From positions 1,365,228-1,429,227 of the forward strand of contig CP070695.1 of NCBI GenBank assembly GCA_020353515.1: a DNA stretch of 64,000 nucleotides, given 5' to 3'. This stretch comes from Candidatus Heimdallarchaeota archaeon. GTDB taxonomy: Archaea; Asgardarchaeota; Heimdallarchaeia; Hodarchaeales; Hodarchaeaceae. Position 1 is the first letter of the stretch. The number at the start of each line of letters is the position of its first letter. The notes beneath the pieces are model-generated. The model was not told where the DNA came from, made no database searches, and saw only the letters and a program-made list of their open reading frames with translations. The translations under genes and the position numbers were made by a program. Shown in pieces: positions 16,515 through 23,259 of this stretch.

Positions 16515-16829
16515 TTGGCTCTGAATAAGATTAAGTGTTCAAACTGCGGATATATTCCACGAGATCTCCCCGTTTCTGGGAGTTGGTATTGCCCTAAGTG
16601 TGGAAAACGCACGGTTATTCCCCAACACCGTCCACGACCTACTCGGAAATATTACAAAAAACCTACAACCACTCCCAAATCACGAGACCGAATAAGCACA
16701 AGCCTTTATGATAAATTGACTTATGATAAACCCACAGATCATGGTTTCAAAGAACCTTATATTAACCCGAAAATCAATCCAATAATCCCGAAAAGGAGAG
16801 ACAAAATCCGACTGTTCTTCAAAAAGTAA
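16515..16829 (+). CDS. Small zinc-ribbon protein with basic tail
   Basis: The 104-residue product starts at TTG 16515 and opens with a zinc ribbon, CSNCGY then CPKCGK. It continues with a basic, proline- and lysine-rich, probably disordered tail ending RRDKIRLFFKK. It lies inside the ubiquitin island but on the opposite strand to its neighbours, the UFL1-like gene (divergent) and E1 (convergent). Zinc ribbons of this kind bind nucleic acid, protein or ubiquitin, and nothing here decides between them. The basic tail would suit nucleic-acid or acidic-membrane binding. The gene is probably real because the zinc motif is complete and the frame is open. Confidence 0.6.
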   Translation: MALNKIKCSNCGYIPRDLPVSGSWYCPKCGKRTVIPQHRPRPTRKYYKKPTTTPKSRDRISTSLYDKLTYDKPTDHGFKEPYINPKINPIIPKRRDKIRLFFKK

Positions 16830-16843
16830 TTTGTTTTCTTCTT

Positions 16844-18070
16844 TCAATCTCGAAATTTTATTTCTAGCCTGATTTCCTCATCATCAGCTATAGAACTTAG
16901 AGTGATCCTATCACCATCAGAAATGATCTTTTGGACAGATTCATCTTCAGGTAGAAGGAAATTTCCTCGGAACCCAATATATTCTTTTTTATATTCTTGG
17001 CGAATGATATCAATAACAGATTTAAAAAGTAACTCACGATCTACAGTTATAGTTCGTTCAACGTGCTTTACGGTATTGGATTGACCACATACCAAGCAAT
17101 TTGGATCAGGAACCAGATCAAACGTATTTAAAGTTCCTGTTAAAGCTGAATAAACTGTAAAATGCGGGATACGAAATCTATGAGCTTCAATTAAATTATT
17201 CAGTGTGACTGTTTCTTTGAGGAATTCTTTTTTCTCTAAAAAGAGAGCTTTCACGATTTCTTGTGATTGTATACCACTTGTCACCGCATTGACAGTGATT
17301 AAACTAGGTACATGAAAAAGAATCAATTGTAAAAGCTCTTTCTTTTTAAAATCTCCAAAATTATGTTTTTTGGCACAAGTATTGGCTAATTTTGTGAGCT
17401 CAACAATATCTTCAGGTGAGGTTTCGACAGGCTCCCTTTCATACTTTGCGTTAAATTCATAAAGAGCTTTCCAAGCACAGTGTTCTCTCACACGAGGAAC
17501 TCCTACTAAAGTACAAGGAGCTGTTAAAACTCGAGTCTCATCTGGTGGTGGAGGTGTTTCGCATGCTAAACATGCTGTTTTGCTTGTTTTTATGTATTGG
17601 ATTTGACCAAAATACCCATCAGTTGCTGAATCAATCAATGGAATCTTCAATTCTATTGCCATTGCGTTGAGATATTGTCGTGCCAGAAAGTTATCGACAC
17701 AGCCAGCAATTATGTCTACTTCTTGGAAAATTTTCTGGGGAATATTTTGTAATTTATCTGCGTATTCTTTAATCATGATGTCAGGATTAAATTGTTCTTT
17801 TATCCTTTTTTTGGCAATTTTTGCCTTTTTCTGACCAACATCTTCCTCCCTGAATAACATCTGCCGATTTAAATTTGAAAATTCAACAGTGTCATCATCG
17901 ACTAGAATCAGACTACCAATACCTAAAAGAGCTAGATTTTTGGCTAGTTCACTGCCTGTTCCTCCCACGCCTGCAATTAAAATTGTACTTTTTTCAATGA
18001 TATGTTGATCCCAAAGAGCTAGTCGTTCCTGCCGATCATATTTAGAAGAAGAAGGAAGATCTCGTGTCAT
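16844..18070 (-). CDS. Ubiquitin-activating E1-like enzyme
   Basis: The 408-residue protein has the adenylation fold: GVGGTGSE (residues 34-41), DDDTVEFSNLNRQ (58-70) and GCVDN (123-127). Structural zinc is held by CLAC (167-170) and CLVC (325-328). The catalytic cysteine is Cys186 in APCTLVGVPR, followed by the conserved REHC as in UBA3/UBA2-type E1s. Residues ~340-408 look like a ubiquitin-fold domain that would recruit E2. It is therefore closer to canonical single-chain E1 heads than to MoeB/ThiF. It would adenylate the GG terminus of the Ubl encoded just upstream (39 bp) and pass it to E2. Confidence 0.88.
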   Translation of the reverse strand: MTRDLPSSSKYDRQERLALWDQHIIEKSTILIAGVGGTGSELAKNLALLGIGSLILVDDDTVEFSNLNRQMLFREEDVGQKKAKIAKKRIKEQFNPDIMIKEYADKLQNIPQKIFQEVDIIAGCVDNFLARQYLNAMAIELKIPLIDSATDGYFGQIQYIKTSKTACLACETPPPPDETRVLTAPCTLVGVPRVREHCAWKALYEFNAKYEREPVETSPEDIVELTKLANTCAKKHNFGDFKKKELLQLILFHVPSLITVNAVTSGIQSQEIVKALFLEKKEFLKETVTLNNLIEAHRFRIPHFTVYSALTGTLNTFDLVPDPNCLVCGQSNTVKHVERTITVDRELLFKSVIDIIRQEYKKEYIGFRGNFLLPEDESVQKIISDGDRITLSSIADDEEIRLEIKFRD

Positions 18071-18108
18071 AGCATGAAATTTTCCTTTGAAATTAATGGG
18101 GGAGGGTA

Positions 18109-18429
18109 TTATCCTCCTTTAATTTGATCTGGAACTATCATAAGAATTGCATTTTGTTCTATTCCATAGGAAGCGAGGTTATTTGAAGGATTCATTCTTC
18201 TTCCTTTGAATAATAAAGCGATTGGGACAACCTCTGGGATATTAAAGGCATCACGAGCCGCTGTGATAGCCTGGAAAACAGTTCCATTAATATTAATATA
18301 TTTCTCCCGAATATTCTGATCTGGAGGAAGCTGTGGATCTTTAAAACGAACCTTAATCATTTTCTCAATGCCATCGTCAGGACCTTTACCTGTAGAACTA
18401 GAATCCCAAACAACATCCTTTTTACTCAT
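18109..18429 (-). CDS. Ubiquitin-like modifier ending in Gly-Gly
   Basis: The 106-residue protein has a flexible 22-residue N-terminus and then a beta-grasp fold: MIKVRF strand, central helix TVFQAITAARDAF, and ALLFKGRRMNPSNNLASYGI, which parallels [20 protein letters not shown] of ubiquitin. It ends DQIKGG with no residues after the diglycine, so no maturation cleavage is needed. It lies between E1 and the zinc-ribbon/E2-like gene on one strand. The Ile44 patch and chain-forming lysines of ubiquitin are not clearly conserved. It is probably the modifier of the whole island; targets are unknown. Confidence 0.88.
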   Translation of the reverse strand: MSKKDVVWDSSSTGKGPDDGIEKMIKVRFKDPQLPPDQNIREKYININGTVFQAITAARDAFNIPEVVPIALLFKGRRMNPSNNLASYGIEQNAILMIVPDQIKGG

Positions 18430-18449
18430 TTTTTCACCTTCTGTTTGAC

Positions 18450-19238
18450 TTAAGTATAAAACTTTCGTTCAATTTCTGAGAGTGTAGTAAGAATATCAAT
18501 TCTTCCTTTAGCATAATCTTCTAAAGATCCTCGAATAAGCGGATATTTTGTAAGAATTTCATTTTCAAGACCTATGGGGAGATTCTTCTTTCTTTTAATA
18601 GTAAAGATTATTACTTCGCCATCTTGGGCATAAAACCTTACAGTAATCTCTTTCTTCGACGCTGATGCGTCATAATTAGAAAGAATTTGACGTATGAGAG
18701 GATCACGTTCTTCTTGAGTAGCAGGAACCTCTGCTATGGAAACGGGCTCTCCCATAACTTGGGGCATTCTTTCAGCAGTTTTTTGATGAATCTCTTCTAA
18801 AACATCTAAAATTGTACTAGAACCAGGTGACCAGTTTCTCATATTATCTAAATCATTGATTTCACAATCTAAAACTTCTCGGAGCTTAGCAGGGCCATCA
18901 ATATAGGGTCGGTCAGGTAAATCATCTAACACAATTAAAAGAGGGAATGCATATTCATTGACTTGCATCTTGATTCGTATTTTCCCTACTTCATCCCCAA
19001 TAAATTCCCCTGGAAAGTTTTCAAGTAATTTTTGTGATTCTTGATAGATGAGATAGTAACTCTCCGCTTCTTCCGCTTCATCCAGTGCTTTAGCTTCTGT
19101 TGGTGTAATAGCTGTTCGTTTTAAGTAATTTGAAAGATCACAGTATTCACACTTTACAGGATGTTGGAATGTTGGGCGTACTTGAAGTGGAGCTCCACAA
19201 CCGCTACATTGGGAAACATCGGTTTGGGTATCAGCCAT
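18450..19238 (-). CDS. Zinc-ribbon protein with two degenerate E2/UEV/RWD-like domains
   Basis: The 262-residue protein begins with a zinc ribbon (Cys11, Cys14, Cys30, Cys33). Residues ~65-155 resemble an E2/RWD fold: strand FPLLIVLDDLPDRPY, then NWSPGSSTILDVLEEI, which mimics the WSP...I..VL segment after the catalytic cysteine in E2s. The only nearby cysteine, Cys125, is 11 residues before the Trp rather than ~8, and no HPN motif is present. Residues ~180-262 repeat the theme (EVIIFTIKRKKNLP, then IDILTTLSEIERKF). It leads the minus-strand E1/Ubl operon, with ribosome-binding site GGGTGATC. It may be a non-catalytic E2 partner or Ubl adaptor. This is inference from pattern, not a search. 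Confidence 0.6.
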   Translation of the reverse strand: MADTQTDVSQCSGCGAPLQVRPTFQHPVKCEYCDLSNYLKRTAITPTEAKALDEAEEAESYYLIYQESQKLLENFPGEFIGDEVGKIRIKMQVNEYAFPLLIVLDDLPDRPYIDGPAKLREVLDCEINDLDNMRNWSPGSSTILDVLEEIHQKTAERMPQVMGEPVSIAEVPATQEERDPLIRQILSNYDASASKKEITVRFYAQDGEVIIFTIKRKKNLPIGLENEILTKYPLIRGSLEDYAKGRIDILTTLSEIERKFYT

Positions 19239-19876
19239 TTTTTTTCGATCACCCTTATTAGAAGAATATGTGTGCAGGATAAGTCAGTCTCTTGACCTTA
19301 AAAAGGTAACGATTCGTCGCCCACAATATCCCTTAAGTGGGTTCTACTGGGCGAGAGGAGGGTTCCAGAAAATATTCGTAACAATCTGGACAATGTTACA
19401 CCTTCTAATCCATTTTCTTCCGTCGCTCTCGCTCTCATTGGTGATTAGGAGCCTCTCTGATTGATAGATGGTGGCCCCGTTGTCAACAAAAAGGCGCTTC
19501 CATTACTTAAAGCAAAGGATTTCGACAAGTGCAAAGAGTTGAGAGTTCATCAGACATTGCATAATACTTATTAAAATAGTTTGCATTGGATCCACAAGAA
19601 CAACATCTGAGTGAGAGAGAGGAATTCACTTCACTACAGTCTAGACAGATTTTAACAAATAGAGATTTCCAACCCACGTATGTAGATGTAGTAATTATAT
19701 GAAAAAGGGGTAATGTTAAACTCCAAATCTATACCTAAAGTTATAATTCAAGTTAAGAATATTGGAAATGTAGATAACGAGGGAAATAAGTATTAATTGC
19801 TGTTTTCAAATTTCGTATTTTTAAATGTAAATTATTATATTGATATGTATTTCATGAGTATAAAGGTGAGAAAACC
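19239..19876. other. 638 bp intergenic region between divergent halves of the ubiquitin island, with hairpins
   Basis: No credible protein gene is present. Three hairpins cluster at 19295-19399: ACCTT/AAGGT, CGCCCA (19318-19323) with TGGGCG (19348-19353), and GTAACA (19378-19383) with TGTTAC (19394-19399). The part from about 19300 to 19520 is richer in G+C than surrounding intergenic DNA, which in AT-rich archaea often marks structured RNA. I could not match it to RNase P RNA, SRP RNA or a tRNA on either strand. From 19680 on it is very AT-rich and should hold the promoter of the E2 gene. Confidence 0.4.
19862..19870 (+). promoter_or_regulatory. Ribosome-binding site fixing the TTG start of E2
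   Basis: AAAGGTGAG lies 6 nt before TTG 19877. It is a strong archaeal Shine-Dalgarno match and is the reason for choosing the TTG. Confidence 0.7.
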
Positions 19877-20428
19877 TTGCAGGATCTTCACTCAAGACGA
19901 TTACGAGAAGAATTTAAGAGAATGCTAAAGACATATCCTCCGAAAACAAGTCATATCAAGTGGGTTATTGTTAACAATGATCTACATCATTATAAAGCTA
20001 CAATTAAGGGAAAAAAAGACACTCCTTATGACGGGGGTGAGTTCGAGATCACTATCGATCTCCCTCCTGAATATCCCTTTAAACCACCGATTTGCAACTT
20101 TATAACCCCTATCTATCACCCCAATATTGCAATTGGTAAAACACAATGGAAATGGGGCTCCAATGTCTGTTTAAGTCTTGTTAATTGGAATAATCTAGGA
20201 AAACCTGGTGGATGGAAGGAAACAATCACCTTACCTAGTGTATTTGAACATATTGAAATGATGCTGGATGTGTATCAGGCAACTGGAGATGTTGATTTTC
20301 CAGAATATCTTGTTGATCCCAATGATCCTTTTAATCCTGAAGCTGGAGAGGCTATGAGACAAAATTTTGATAATTTCTGGGACACAGCTGAAGAATGGAC
20401 TAAAAAGCACGCACTTCTTATCGAATAG
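19877..20428 (+). CDS. Ubiquitin-conjugating enzyme E2
   Basis: The 183-residue UBC fold is canonical: LPPEYPFKPPICNF, then YHPNI with the HPN motif at 81-83, and catalytic Cys98 in NVCLSLVNW. An insertion of roughly ten residues (around 101-118, GKPGGWKE) separates the active-site strand from the following helix, longer than in Ubc4-type enzymes. The C-terminal helices are complete. It accepts the Ubl thioester from E1. The JAMM protease gene follows after 16 bp on the same strand, so conjugation and removal are co-expressed. The TTG start has a strong ribosome-binding site. Confidence 0.92.
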   Translation: MQDLHSRRLREEFKRMLKTYPPKTSHIKWVIVNNDLHHYKATIKGKKDTPYDGGEFEITIDLPPEYPFKPPICNFITPIYHPNIAIGKTQWKWGSNVCLSLVNWNNLGKPGGWKETITLPSVFEHIEMMLDVYQATGDVDFPEYLVDPNDPFNPEAGEAMRQNFDNFWDTAEEWTKKHALLIE

Positions 20429-20444
20429 GCATTGTGAGTGCACT

Positions 20445-20945
20445 ATGTCTGAAATTGAAGATCTATCTATCCCTTCATCCCCTAAAGTCAAATCAGTTAC
20501 TCTTATGGGAGCACTACTTGATGAAATGACCAAATATTCGAAGGAGGCTATGCCTAAGGAAGCCATTGGCCTTCTAGGCGGAAAAGAACTCCGGACTGAT
20601 GAACTAATATTATCTAGTATTCTCTTTGTTACGGAGGGTGACGAAGTTTCTGTTTCCTTTTCTGATGAGGATTTTAAAGCTTTTGAAGACATCTTAGAGA
20701 ATGATTGTTATTGTTTGGGATGGTGGCATTCTCACCCTGGATACGGCTTGTTTTTATCTCAAACGGATATTAAGACTCATATATACTCTTTTCAGCTACA
20801 TAATGAACTTTCTGTTGCGTTAGTAGTTGAACCTACAAAGATCGATATGAATGGCCGCGCATCTTTCCAATTTTATCAAGTTATTCGTGAAAAAGGGAGT
20901 AATTCCTTCAAATATCAGGAAATTGCAAGTTATATTCAACCTTAA
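20445..20945 (+). CDS. Rpn11-like JAMM (MPN+) metalloprotease, deubiquitinase
   Basis: The 166-residue MPN domain has a full JAMM zinc site: Glu39 in PKEAIGLLGG, then His95, His97, Ser105 and Asp108 in WWHSHPGYGLFLSQTD. GxxxSxxD spacing and the Tyr/Leu pattern resemble Rpn11 (HSHPGFGCWLS). It would cleave the isopeptide bond after the Ubl diglycine, recycling the modifier. ATG 20445 is chosen; it lies 16 bp after the E2 stop. There is no C-terminal helical region like that anchoring Rpn11 in the proteasome lid, so it may act alone, as in the Caldiarchaeum-type systems. Confidence 0.92.
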   Translation: MSEIEDLSIPSSPKVKSVTLMGALLDEMTKYSKEAMPKEAIGLLGGKELRTDELILSSILFVTEGDEVSVSFSDEDFKAFEDILENDCYCLGWWHSHPGYGLFLSQTDIKTHIYSFQLHNELSVALVVEPTKIDMNGRASFQFYQVIREKGSNSFKYQEIASYIQP

Positions 20946-20972
20946 AGAAAAATGTATAGTTTAAACCATTTT

Positions 20973-20981
20973 GGGGGGGGG
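20973..20981 (+). repeat. Run of nine G in AT-rich spacer
   Basis: Nine consecutive G bases lie in the spacer after the JAMM gene. Such a tract is uncommon in DNA this AT-rich and could be a slippage site, but it lies outside any gene. Confidence 0.5.
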
Positions 20982-21085
20982 AAAATAGGTTTATTTCCAA
21001 ATTAATTTGAATTGATGTTTCATACATTTTTGAAAAGGCCACTATAATGAATAGGAATTAATAACAATAAATATCCGAAGAAAAA

Positions 21086-21097
21086 CAATTTAAATTG
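21086..21097 (+). promoter_or_regulatory. Palindromic TATA-like element
   Basis: CAATTTAAATTG is a perfect 12 bp palindrome centred about 25 bp before the ATG at 21116. That is TATA-box distance for a leaderless transcript of the membrane-protein gene. Confidence 0.45.
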
Positions 21098-21115
21098 CTT
21101 AGCAAATTGTAAAAT

Positions 21116-21916
21116 ATGAGTTCGATGATGTCAGCCTTGGATCTTTTCAGACTTCCTCTCAAATATTCCACTCGTATTTTTCTCCAAAATGGATATGGGA
21201 TAATAGATTATATCGTGTTGTTTTTGGGTCCAGGGACTGTTTTATTCTTTACTTTCTACCTATTATGGTCTGGACGACGAAAAAATCAAAAAATTATGGA
21301 TTTAGCGAGAGAGGCTTTACTCGAAGTCTTTGCAGAGGAATTTGATGATCTCGTTATGGAAGAGAAGAGTTCAAATGGAGGTTTACTCATTCCAAAGTAT
21401 AAGAAATCACAAACCTTATCATTCAAGGATTTTCGAGTGGTTTTTGCTTTGGAAGAAAGACATCTTATGCTTTCAGTCATCATTTCTTGGTTTGCAGGGG
21501 TAAATGATTACATTGCCTTGGAAGCTAACGCTAAGAAAGGAAAAATCCCTACAAAAATTCAGATTATTCCGAAAAATGAAGAAGGCCAAATCAAGAAACA
21601 TCAAGAACTCTTATTTAAACTCGAGGAAATTGAACTCGGTATAAAACAATTAGATGAGTTTTTCTTATTGAAAGCAACTTCTCAACGAGCGGGGACATAT
21701 TTTCTCGGGGATAAGAATCTATTGAGATTGCTTCACAATATACGAAAAGTTGTCGTCCGAATATCAATCAATTCTGCTGAAGATCCCTCCATTCGTATCT
21801 ATGCAAGGATCAACGAAGATCTAAGTCTTGAAAAGGTGCAAGAATTCTTCCTTGCATTATGTGAGCGCGTAAATGAGGTCTCTGAGAAAGTAGTCATGAA
21901 GAAGAAACGGCCTTAG
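21116..21916 (+). CDS. Single-pass membrane protein with a cytosolic domain, unknown (CCDC47-like topology)
   Basis: A membrane helix at about residues 26-50 (IIDYIVLFLGPGTVLFFTFYL) is followed by a positively charged stop (SGRRKNQK) and a ~215-residue soluble domain that should face the cytoplasm. That domain has strands (RVVFALEERHLMLSVIISWF), a helical middle (ELLFKLEEIELGIKQLDEF) and a basic end MKKKRP. The layout recalls eukaryotic CCDC47, an ER translocon-associated chaperone, but I cannot show homology. It lies between the JAMM gene and two Arf GTPases and is convergent with them. Start ATG 21116 has a TATA-like palindrome 25 bp upstream. Confidence 0.55.
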   Translation: MSSMMSALDLFRLPLKYSTRIFLQNGYGIIDYIVLFLGPGTVLFFTFYLLWSGRRKNQKIMDLAREALLEVFAEEFDDLVMEEKSSNGGLLIPKYKKSQTLSFKDFRVVFALEERHLMLSVIISWFAGVNDYIALEANAKKGKIPTKIQIIPKNEEGQIKKHQELLFKLEEIELGIKQLDEFFLLKATSQRAGTYFLGDKNLLRLLHNIRKVVVRISINSAEDPSIRIYARINEDLSLEKVQEFFLALCERVNEVSEKVVMKKKRP

Positions 21917-21937
21917 AACGTTCTATTCTTGAACCTG

Positions 21938-22501
21938 TTACAAGAGCTCGATTTTCTCAGTCACTCTCTGACGAAGCCACTCAAGTCCTTCCTCTACATT
22001 GAACCCAGTTTTAGCAGATGTTGGTACAATGGCATATGAATGCGTGGTGACTTTGTGGAGGTTTAGTCCTCGGGCAACTTCCCCCGCAGATGCTGCGGAA
22101 GGTAAATCTTGTTTATTTGCAAGAACTAGAATAGGAATGTTTTCAACTTTGTCATTGTCAAGAACATATTTCCATAATTCTATCTTTGCTTCATCTATTC
22201 GTGATCTATCAGCACTATCGACTACATATACGATTCCCATACTACCTGACATGTAACTTTCCCATAAAGACTCACGAAATGCTTCTTGGCCTCCAATGTC
22301 CCACGAAATAAAACGAACGTTTCCTGAACTAAATTCATCAACATTCATGCCCAATGTTCGAAAAGTACTACTATCAAATTCCCCAGAAGTAATTCTTTTG
22401 ACAAGAGTAGTTTTTCCAGCTTGGTCAAGACCAAGCCAAGCAATCTTGACAGTCAATTTTTCTTTAGCAAATTTTGCTCGTAACTTTGAAAGGAAACTCA
22501 T
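21938..22501 (-). CDS. Arf/Sar-family small GTPase
   Basis: The 187-residue protein has all Arf motifs: G1 GLDQAGKTT, a switch-I Thr in FRTLGMNV, G3 WDIGGQE, G4 NKQD and G5 TSAKT. The short N-terminal amphipathic stretch MSFLSKLRAKFAKEK could act like the Arf membrane helix. No N-terminal Gly for myristoylation is present. In eukaryotes Arf and Sar proteins recruit coats to membranes. It is the second gene of a two-gene minus-strand unit, 15 bp after another Arf-like gene, which points to a functional pair. Confidence 0.9.
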   Translation of the reverse strand: MSFLSKLRAKFAKEKLTVKIAWLGLDQAGKTTLVKRITSGEFDSSTFRTLGMNVDEFSSGNVRFISWDIGGQEAFRESLWESYMSGSMGIVYVVDSADRSRIDEAKIELWKYVLDNDKVENIPILVLANKQDLPSAASAGEVARGLNLHKVTTHSYAIVPTSAKTGFNVEEGLEWLRQRVTEKIELL

Positions 22502-22516
22502 TTAGGGCACCTATCT

Positions 22517-23062
22517 TTATTTCCGCATCATTTTACTCCGGAATCTATCACTCATCCACTGCCATGGTTCATCAACACCATCACCAGTTAAAGCTGAGCA
22601 AGGGTAAACTGCAAAGGTTCTGGGTCTTGTAGCCATTTCTGTTTCGAGCTTTAGTGTATGGATAATATTCTCTAAGGACATTGCTTCTGTTAAATCTTGT
22701 TTATTTGCCAAAAAAAGAAATGCAGAGTCTTCTGGTGCCCATTGGATAACGTTTTTTAACCATACTCCCGCATTCTCCACTTTAGACCTGTCTGCAGAGT
22801 CAAAAACGAAAACAATGCCAGATGCCTCTGAAACGAATGGCTCCCACAAGCTTGTAGGATATGTGGGTTGTCCTCCGAGATCTACTGCCATTACTTCAAT
22901 ATCTCCAATTTTTAGAGTCTCAATATTCATTCCCATGGTGGGAACGGTCTCTAGATTGTCGTCGCCCTTAAGACGCTTAACTAATGTAGTTTTTCCTGCA
23001 TTGGCTAAGCCTACAAATGCGATTTGATTCTCAATTTCACGACCAAACAATTTCGTCGGCAT
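22517..23062 (-). CDS. Arf-like small GTPase, second of a tandem pair
   Basis: The 181-residue GTPase has G1 GLANAGKTT, a PTMGMNIET switch I, G3 VDLGGQP, G4 NKQD and a G5-like PCSALTG. It is clearly diverged from the downstream paralogue. The residue after the catalytic Gln is Pro instead of Glu. The N-terminus (MPTKLFGREIENQ) is less amphipathic than in the other copy. It is transcribed first in the pair. A role in membrane dynamics or as a regulatory partner is family-based inference. Confidence 0.88.
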   Translation of the reverse strand: MPTKLFGREIENQIAFVGLANAGKTTLVKRLKGDDNLETVPTMGMNIETLKIGDIEVMAVDLGGQPTYPTSLWEPFVSEASGIVFVFDSADRSKVENAGVWLKNVIQWAPEDSAFLFLANKQDLTEAMSLENIIHTLKLETEMATRPRTFAVYPCSALTGDGVDEPWQWMSDRFRSKMMRK

Positions 23063-23259
23063 TCTATTTCCCTTTCAAATGTTATATGGATTTAAAGCAC
23101 TTAGAAGGCAAAATTCAAACTTTTCCAGACTAAATAATCGTCTTGAAAGTCTATCTAATATATTCTCCTCTGTAGGTTTTCTAACAATCACTTTTTAGAA
23201 CAGATTATATGATAATACATTTTCTATGATATTTTATATGGGTTTTTAATTACTGTTTC

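Noticed and set aside
19270..19464. Small gene in the ubiquitin-island spacer
   Set aside because: 64 codons with no motif, crossing the hairpin cluster, and no ribosome-binding site.
19239..19876. RNase P RNA or SRP RNA gene
   Set aside because: I looked for the conserved RNase P (GAGGAAAGUCC, ACAGA) and SRP helix-8 motifs on both strands and found none. It is kept only as an unassigned structured region.
20231..20692. Minus-strand frame of 153 codons across E2 and JAMM
   Set aside because: It is antisense to the two catalytic domains and serine-rich, a typical shadow composition.
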